DNA of 38,478 nt from an uncultured Lachnospiraceae bacterium (GTDB taxonomy: Bacteria > Bacillota > Clostridia > Lachnospirales > Lachnospiraceae), in contig CAJUJG010000001.1 in the NCBI GenBank assembly GCA_910586715.1, forward strand, positions 18,463 through 56,940, written 5' to 3'. A program made the position numbers and the translations under genes. Positions within the stretch are counted from its first letter, which is position 1. Every line of letters begins with the position of its first letter. The notes beneath the pieces are model-generated. The model searched no databases. It worked only from the letters and a program-made list of their open reading frames with translations, and had not been told where the DNA came from. Shown here in pieces: positions 34,634 to 38,478 of this stretch.

Positions 34634-35677
34634 ATGAGCAGGAAACCGATTATCGCCACGGAGCTTTTAAAGGGGCAGGGACTGGGCAACCAGCTGTTCT
34701 GTTATGTGACGGTGCGCAGCCTTGCGCATGCAAAGGGATATGATTTCAGCATATTAAACAGGGAAATTTTTGCAAATAATATACACAGTAACAAAGGCAT
34801 GTATTTTATGGACCTTGACTGCGGTCCCGTTGTGCCCAGGGAAACGTTTGATACCGTGTACCATGAGCGGGAGGAGCGGCTGTTTATCGGAAATTCAACG
34901 CATGACCTTGTGCATGGCTGTTATGTTGCGGGAGCGGATGAGGCGCTTTTGGAGCTTGATCAAACGACGCTTGTCTATGGAAACCTTCAGGCATGGGCGT
35001 ATTTTGGCAGGTACAGGAACGAGATTAAAAAATGGCTTGCGGTAAAACCGGCGTATGACTGTTATGCATACACCAGGGAGAACTTGTGTATTATCAATGT
35101 GCGCGGCGGCGAATATGCGGGAAATCCGGAGCTGTTTTTGCGGCGCAAATACTGGCTCGACGCGATAAAAAGGATGCGGGAAATCCGTTCCGATATGGAG
35201 TTTATGGTTGTGACGGATGACGTGGACGCGGCAAGGCGCGTGCTTCCGGAGGTGGAAGCGCATCATTTTGATCTTGCAAAGGATTATACAATAATAAAAA
35301 ACGCAAGTTATTTAATTTTGTCAAATTCAACGTTCGCCTTTTTTCCTGCATTTACAAGCGAAACGGTGAAATTTGTGATTGCGCCGAAGTATTGGGCAAG
35401 ACATAATGTGTCGGACGGTTACTGGGCTTCGGAGCAGAATATCTATGATGGATTTTCTTATATGGACAGAAAAGGCAGGCTGTTTTCGCCGCAGGCGTGC
35501 AGGGATGAGCTTGCGGAATATAAAAGGACTTCAAAAAAATATCAGAGAATTGGCGTACCGCTTGCAGGAACTGTATTGAGAGCGGCTAAGGTGAGAGCCA
35601 AAAGTCTGGTTTACGGTGATTTGTCGGTAAGGGCGCTGCGGTCATTAAAACGACGGCTGATTTACCGTTTATTTTAG
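34634..35677 (+). CDS. Divergent GT11-like (fucosyltransferase-fold) glycosyltransferase
   Basis: 347 residues. GQGLGNQLFCY near the N-terminus and LSNSTFAFF near residue 235 match the first and third motifs of alpha-1,2-fucosyltransferases. The central HxRRxD motif is replaced by INVRGGEYAGNP (about residue 157), keeping one Arg but not the His or Asp. The fold is probably shared, but the donor may differ from GDP-fucose. The C-terminal ~60 residues are basic. The start is ATG 34634, with AAAGGAG upstream. It is in the same operon as the canonical GT11 at 28298. Confidence 0.75.
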   Translation: MSRKPIIATELLKGQGLGNQLFCYVTVRSLAHAKGYDFSILNREIFANNIHSNKGMYFMDLDCGPVVPRETFDTVYHEREERLFIGNSTHDLVHGCYVAGADEALLELDQTTLVYGNLQAWAYFGRYRNEIKKWLAVKPAYDCYAYTRENLCIINVRGGEYAGNPELFLRRKYWLDAIKRMREIRSDMEFMVVTDDVDAARRVLPEVEAHHFDLAKDYTIIKNASYLILSNSTFAFFPAFTSETVKFVIAPKYWARHNVSDGYWASEQNIYDGFSYMDRKGRLFSPQACRDELAEYKRTSKKYQRIGVPLAGTVLRAAKVRAKSLVYGDLSVRALRSLKRRLIYRLF

Positions 35678-35696
35678 GAAAGGGGCATGGTGAGGA

Positions 35697-36452
35697 ATGC
35701 AGGATAAGCTAAAGTTGTCAAATGTCACACTGGCGGCGATGACAAGCGTCAATATACGTGCAACAATCAAAGCCATGCGTTACAGTATGCGGGGTATCGA
35801 ATTTGGCGATGCGGTGCTGATTACGCACAAAAGGCCGTTTGGACTGCCAAAGAGTATTCGCTACAGCCATACGGACAAGCTTTGTAATATTGACGATTTT
35901 AACTATAAAATGGTTTACGAGCTCGGCAGTCATATTCACACGGAGTTTGCGCTGATTGTGCATGCAGACGGCTTTGTGGTACATCCTGAGCTGTGGCGTG
36001 ATTCGTTTTTGGACTACGACTATATCGGTGCGCCGTGGCCGCTGCCGCCAAAGGGCGATACGACTACTTACCGCGATAAGGACGGAAACATCTGCCGCGT
36101 GGGAAACAGTGCGGGGATTCGCAGCAAGCGTCTGATGGATTTTCCGAAAAAGGCAGGAATTCCGTGGGAGGGCGAGTATGCTTACGGGCGGATGTGGTAC
36201 TATGAGGACGGCTTTATCTGCTGTAAAATCCGTCATCTTTTGGAGGCGGAGGGAATGCGGATTGCGCCGCTTGAGGTGGCGAAGTATTACAGTCATGAGA
36301 AGATGATTCCGGAGATTGCGGGGATTACGCCGTTTGCCTTTCATAAATGGGAGGGAACGAATGCGCAGTATCCGAATTTTATAAAAGAACCGATAAAAAA
36401 GCGCATCAAGAGGATATTAGGAGGAAAAGACACAGTCAGTCATGAAAAATGA
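35697..36452 (+). CDS. DUF5672-family protein (probable glycosyltransferase-like)
   Basis: 251 residues, soluble. The stretch HADGFVVHPELWRD followed by DYIGAPWPLPP and VGNSAGIRSKRL is the pattern of DUF5672, a family often found among polysaccharide genes and thought to have a GT-A-like fold. HADGF sits where a DxD-like donor site would be. Function is unproven; it probably adds or modifies a sugar of the same glycan. The start is ATG 35697. Its last 11 bases overlap the next gene. Confidence 0.75.
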   Translation: MQDKLKLSNVTLAAMTSVNIRATIKAMRYSMRGIEFGDAVLITHKRPFGLPKSIRYSHTDKLCNIDDFNYKMVYELGSHIHTEFALIVHADGFVVHPELWRDSFLDYDYIGAPWPLPPKGDTTTYRDKDGNICRVGNSAGIRSKRLMDFPKKAGIPWEGEYAYGRMWYYEDGFICCKIRHLLEAEGMRIAPLEVAKYYSHEKMIPEIAGITPFAFHKWEGTNAQYPNFIKEPIKKRIKRILGGKDTVSHEK

Positions 36453-38478
36453 GGTAAGCGGGCATATAAAGAAGTTGGTTTTAAAAAATAAAGTTTTTAT
36501 GGGTTTATTGCTGTTGCAGGCATTGATATTATTCCTTTTGTTTATAAATCTTTTTTGTGAGCGCACAAAAATGCTGTTTGATGCATCAAATTTTGAGATA
36601 GCAGATGAAAAAGTAATATCAAATCAAGACAATTCAATTTATATTACAGGGAAAAATGATACGGAACCGTTTGGAAGATGGATTGCGGGAACAGAACCGT
36701 TTGATATAAGAGGAGGAATGTATGAAGTTTCCATAAAGTACCAGTCCCGTTTGAGTGATGTAAAAGAGCTGGCAGATTATGAGAATATTACGGGAGCCTT
36801 GGAACTGTTCCGGGAAGAGCCGACGGATAATATATGCTATAATGCGATTATCCTTACCGAAGGAGACACTTATAGGACAACCCGGATGTGGGTTAGGAAT
36901 TACAGCGGCGAAAAGGGATTGCAGATAAAAATAAATTTTTTTGGAACAGGTGAGCTGAAAATTGACAGCATTATGATTCAGGAGCTCACCATGTGGCGTT
37001 TTATGCGGTTTTTGGCATGGATTATCGGATGTATCGCATTTGACAGTATGGTCTTTTATTTCTTTCTGTATGACAATGCGCAGCATAAGCTTAAAAATAC
37101 CATGTTGATTGTTACAATATTTTTTGTAAGTCTGCCGATGTTTACGGATATGCTGTTTGACGGGCATGATATGAATTTTCATTTGACAAGGATTTTGACA
37201 TTGGCAAAGAGTCTCTCGGCAGGAAATATTTTAGAGCCGATACAGACGCAAATGCTTAACGGATACGGTTATGCGACGCCTCTGTTTTATGGGCAGCTGT
37301 TTTTGTATTTTCCTGCGCTGTTATACAACCTTGCAGTTCCTATGCAGATCTGCTATCAGATTTATGCTATTACGGTAAATATTGCTACATGCCTGATTGC
37401 GTATTACAGCTTTAAGGGGATTGCTAAAGATAATAGAATTGCCGCCACGGGCGCTGCGGCTTACACGCTTTCTATTTATCGTTTCACGAATCAGATGGTG
37501 CGTGCTGCGGTTGGCGAATATACGGCGATGGCATTTTTTCCTTTGGTCACATATGGTTTTTTCCGCGTGTATACAAAAAAGGAAGATACAATTGGGATTA
37601 AGGATTATCTGCCGATTGTACTCGGACTTAGCGGGATTATTCAAAGTCATGTGCTTTCATGTGAACTGACGGCGATTTTTATTTTGGCGGTTTGCATTAT
37701 AAATTTTAAAAAGACAATTGCAGTCCGGCGCTTTATCGCGCTTGCAAAAGCGGCAGCAGCCACATTGCTTATTAATTTAGGCTTTTTGCTTCCCTTTTTG
37801 GATTCCATGACAATGGATGTTCAGGTTAAAAGCGCGCCGGTAAACAGGATACAGCTTCATGGTACGTATTTGGTACAGGTATTTGCCCCGTTTCAGCTGG
37901 GATTTGGCGGAAGCATAGAAGGTATGCGGGATGAGATGTCATATGCGCTTGGGCTGTCATTGACGGCAGGCGTAACCATTTTCTTAATCTGCTATATCAT
38001 GCAGAAGGAATGGAATATCGAAAAGAATAGTCTGTTTATTGCCGGAATTCAATGTGCTATTCTTACAATGGTGTGTATTCTTTTATCTTTGAGGTTCTTT
38101 CCATGGGACAGCATTCAGGGATACAGCGAACCGCTTGCAAGAATCTTTTGTATGATTCAGTTTCCATGGCGTTATCTTGCGCCTGCTACTGTCTTTGCGA
38201 CGATGGCAACCGTTATCGGGCTGGTGGCTGTTAAGGAGTCGAAAGGCAGGCAGACAGCATATGCATTGTGTATGGCGATTTGTATCATTGCTGTGATAAC
38301 GGGCGGATTTTATATGAACATCTATACGAACGGAACGGATACAATCAGTGTATTTGGTGATTCGGATGTTAATATTGAGATCGGAAAGGACGAATATTTA
38401 TTAAAGGATACGGTAAAAGGAGAACTTAATCAGAGAGAGGTATCTTTTGACAGGAATGTGATCATGGTGTCTGACTAT
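36442..38478 (+). CDS. PTPS-related/YfhO-like polytopic membrane protein, 5' part
   Basis: The frame is open for 679 codons from ATG 36442 to the window end, so the C-terminus is missing. TM1 is at ~12-35. A soluble, beta-rich segment of about 150 residues follows (~40-190), then a run of membrane helices. After the second helix pair, GHDMNFHLTRILTLAKSL and NGYGYATPLFYGQLF match the 6-pyruvoyl-tetrahydropterin synthase-related membrane domain, a GT-C-like family, not a PTPS enzyme. The best ribosome site, AGGAGG at 36419-36424, is 17 bases from the ATG, which is long. It overlaps the DUF5672 gene by 11 bases. Probably a glycosyltransferase acting outside the membrane. Confidence 0.8.
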   Translation, partial: MKNEVSGHIKKLVLKNKVFMGLLLLQALILFLLFINLFCERTKMLFDASNFEIADEKVISNQDNSIYITGKNDTEPFGRWIAGTEPFDIRGGMYEVSIKYQSRLSDVKELADYENITGALELFREEPTDNICYNAIILTEGDTYRTTRMWVRNYSGEKGLQIKINFFGTGELKIDSIMIQELTMWRFMRFLAWIIGCIAFDSMVFYFFLYDNAQHKLKNTMLIVTIFFVSLPMFTDMLFDGHDMNFHLTRILTLAKSLSAGNILEPIQTQMLNGYGYATPLFYGQLFLYFPALLYNLAVPMQICYQIYAITVNIATCLIAYYSFKGIAKDNRIAATGAAAYTLSIYRFTNQMVRAAVGEYTAMAFFPLVTYGFFRVYTKKEDTIGIKDYLPIVLGLSGIIQSHVLSCELTAIFILAVCIINFKKTIAVRRFIALAKAAAATLLINLGFLLPFLDSMTMDVQVKSAPVNRIQLHGTYLVQVFAPFQLGFGGSIEGMRDEMSYALGLSLTAGVTIFLICYIMQKEWNIEKNSLFIAGIQCAILTMVCILLSLRFFPWDSIQGYSEPLARIFCMIQFPWRYLAPATVFATMATVIGLVAVKESKGRQTAYALCMAICIIAVITGGFYMNIYTNGTDTISVFGDSDVNIEIGKDEYLLKDTVKGELNQREVSFDRNVIMVSDY

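Noticed and set aside
1..38478. CRISPR arrays, insertion sequences, tRNA or rRNA genes
   Set aside because: No regularly spaced repeats, transposase or integrase motifs, or tRNA T-loop sequences were seen in any gap; all gaps are under 300 bases.

Overview
The window looks like a chromosomal segment of a Gram-positive anaerobe of the Clostridia, most likely Lachnospiraceae (Roseburia/Agathobacter/Butyrivibrio-like). This is inferred from moderate GC, purine-rich AGGAGG-type ribosome sites, sigma-A promoters, and the mix of protein families: soluble hybrid kinases, LIC_10190-, DUF6044- and YfhO/PTPS-related membrane proteins, DUF5672, and GT11 fucosyltransferases. I see no rRNA, tRNA, transposase, integrase, CRISPR array or flagellar structural gene.

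Region 1 (1-8499) concerns the cell surface. It holds the 3' end of a UbiA-type prenyltransferase, a HAD phosphatase, a polytopic LIC_10190-like protein, a secreted SGNH hydrolase, a DUF6044/YfhO-like membrane protein, a radical SAM protein with a B12-binding-like N-terminus, and a convergent acyltransferase-3 gene. The UbiA-HAD-polytopic order resembles a polyprenyl-phosphate-pentose donor pathway feeding GT-C type enzymes.

Region 2 (8500-19251) is a chemosensory cluster behind a good sigma-A promoter: HD-GYP response regulator, PAS histidine kinase, a second regulator with a degenerate HD-GYP domain, CheR, CheB, a CheY-like receiver, CheA, CheW and an MCP, closed by a strong terminator. CheC, CheD and flagellar genes are absent, so the output may be c-di-GMP turnover rather than, or as well as, a flagellar switch. 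Structured RNA-like segments lie in the leaders of the kinase (9783-9893), cheR (12448-12480) and cheW (16987-17121).

Region 3 (19252-26576) continues the signalling theme. It has two soluble hybrid kinases with C-terminal receivers, a GT39-like membrane glycosyltransferase gene between them that overlaps the first, a hemerythrin protein with a CheX-like C-terminal domain, and a stand-alone Hpt protein with its own promoter and terminator. The parts fit a multistep phosphorelay, possibly with oxygen input.

Region 4 (26577-38478) is a glycan assembly operon on the + strand with many overlapping genes: GT39-like protein, alpha-1,2-fucosyltransferase, GT2, an MBOAT plus SGNH O-acylation pair, an ABC flippase-like exporter, a divergent GT11-like protein, a DUF5672 protein and a PTPS-related/YfhO-like membrane protein cut by the window end. 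Two copies of a double-hairpin element bracket the exporter gene.

The strongest candidates for something undescribed are the chemosensory/HD-GYP/hemerythrin-CheX/phosphorelay assembly set between surface-glycan genes, the competing-stem leader before cheW, and the repeated double hairpins around the ABC exporter.
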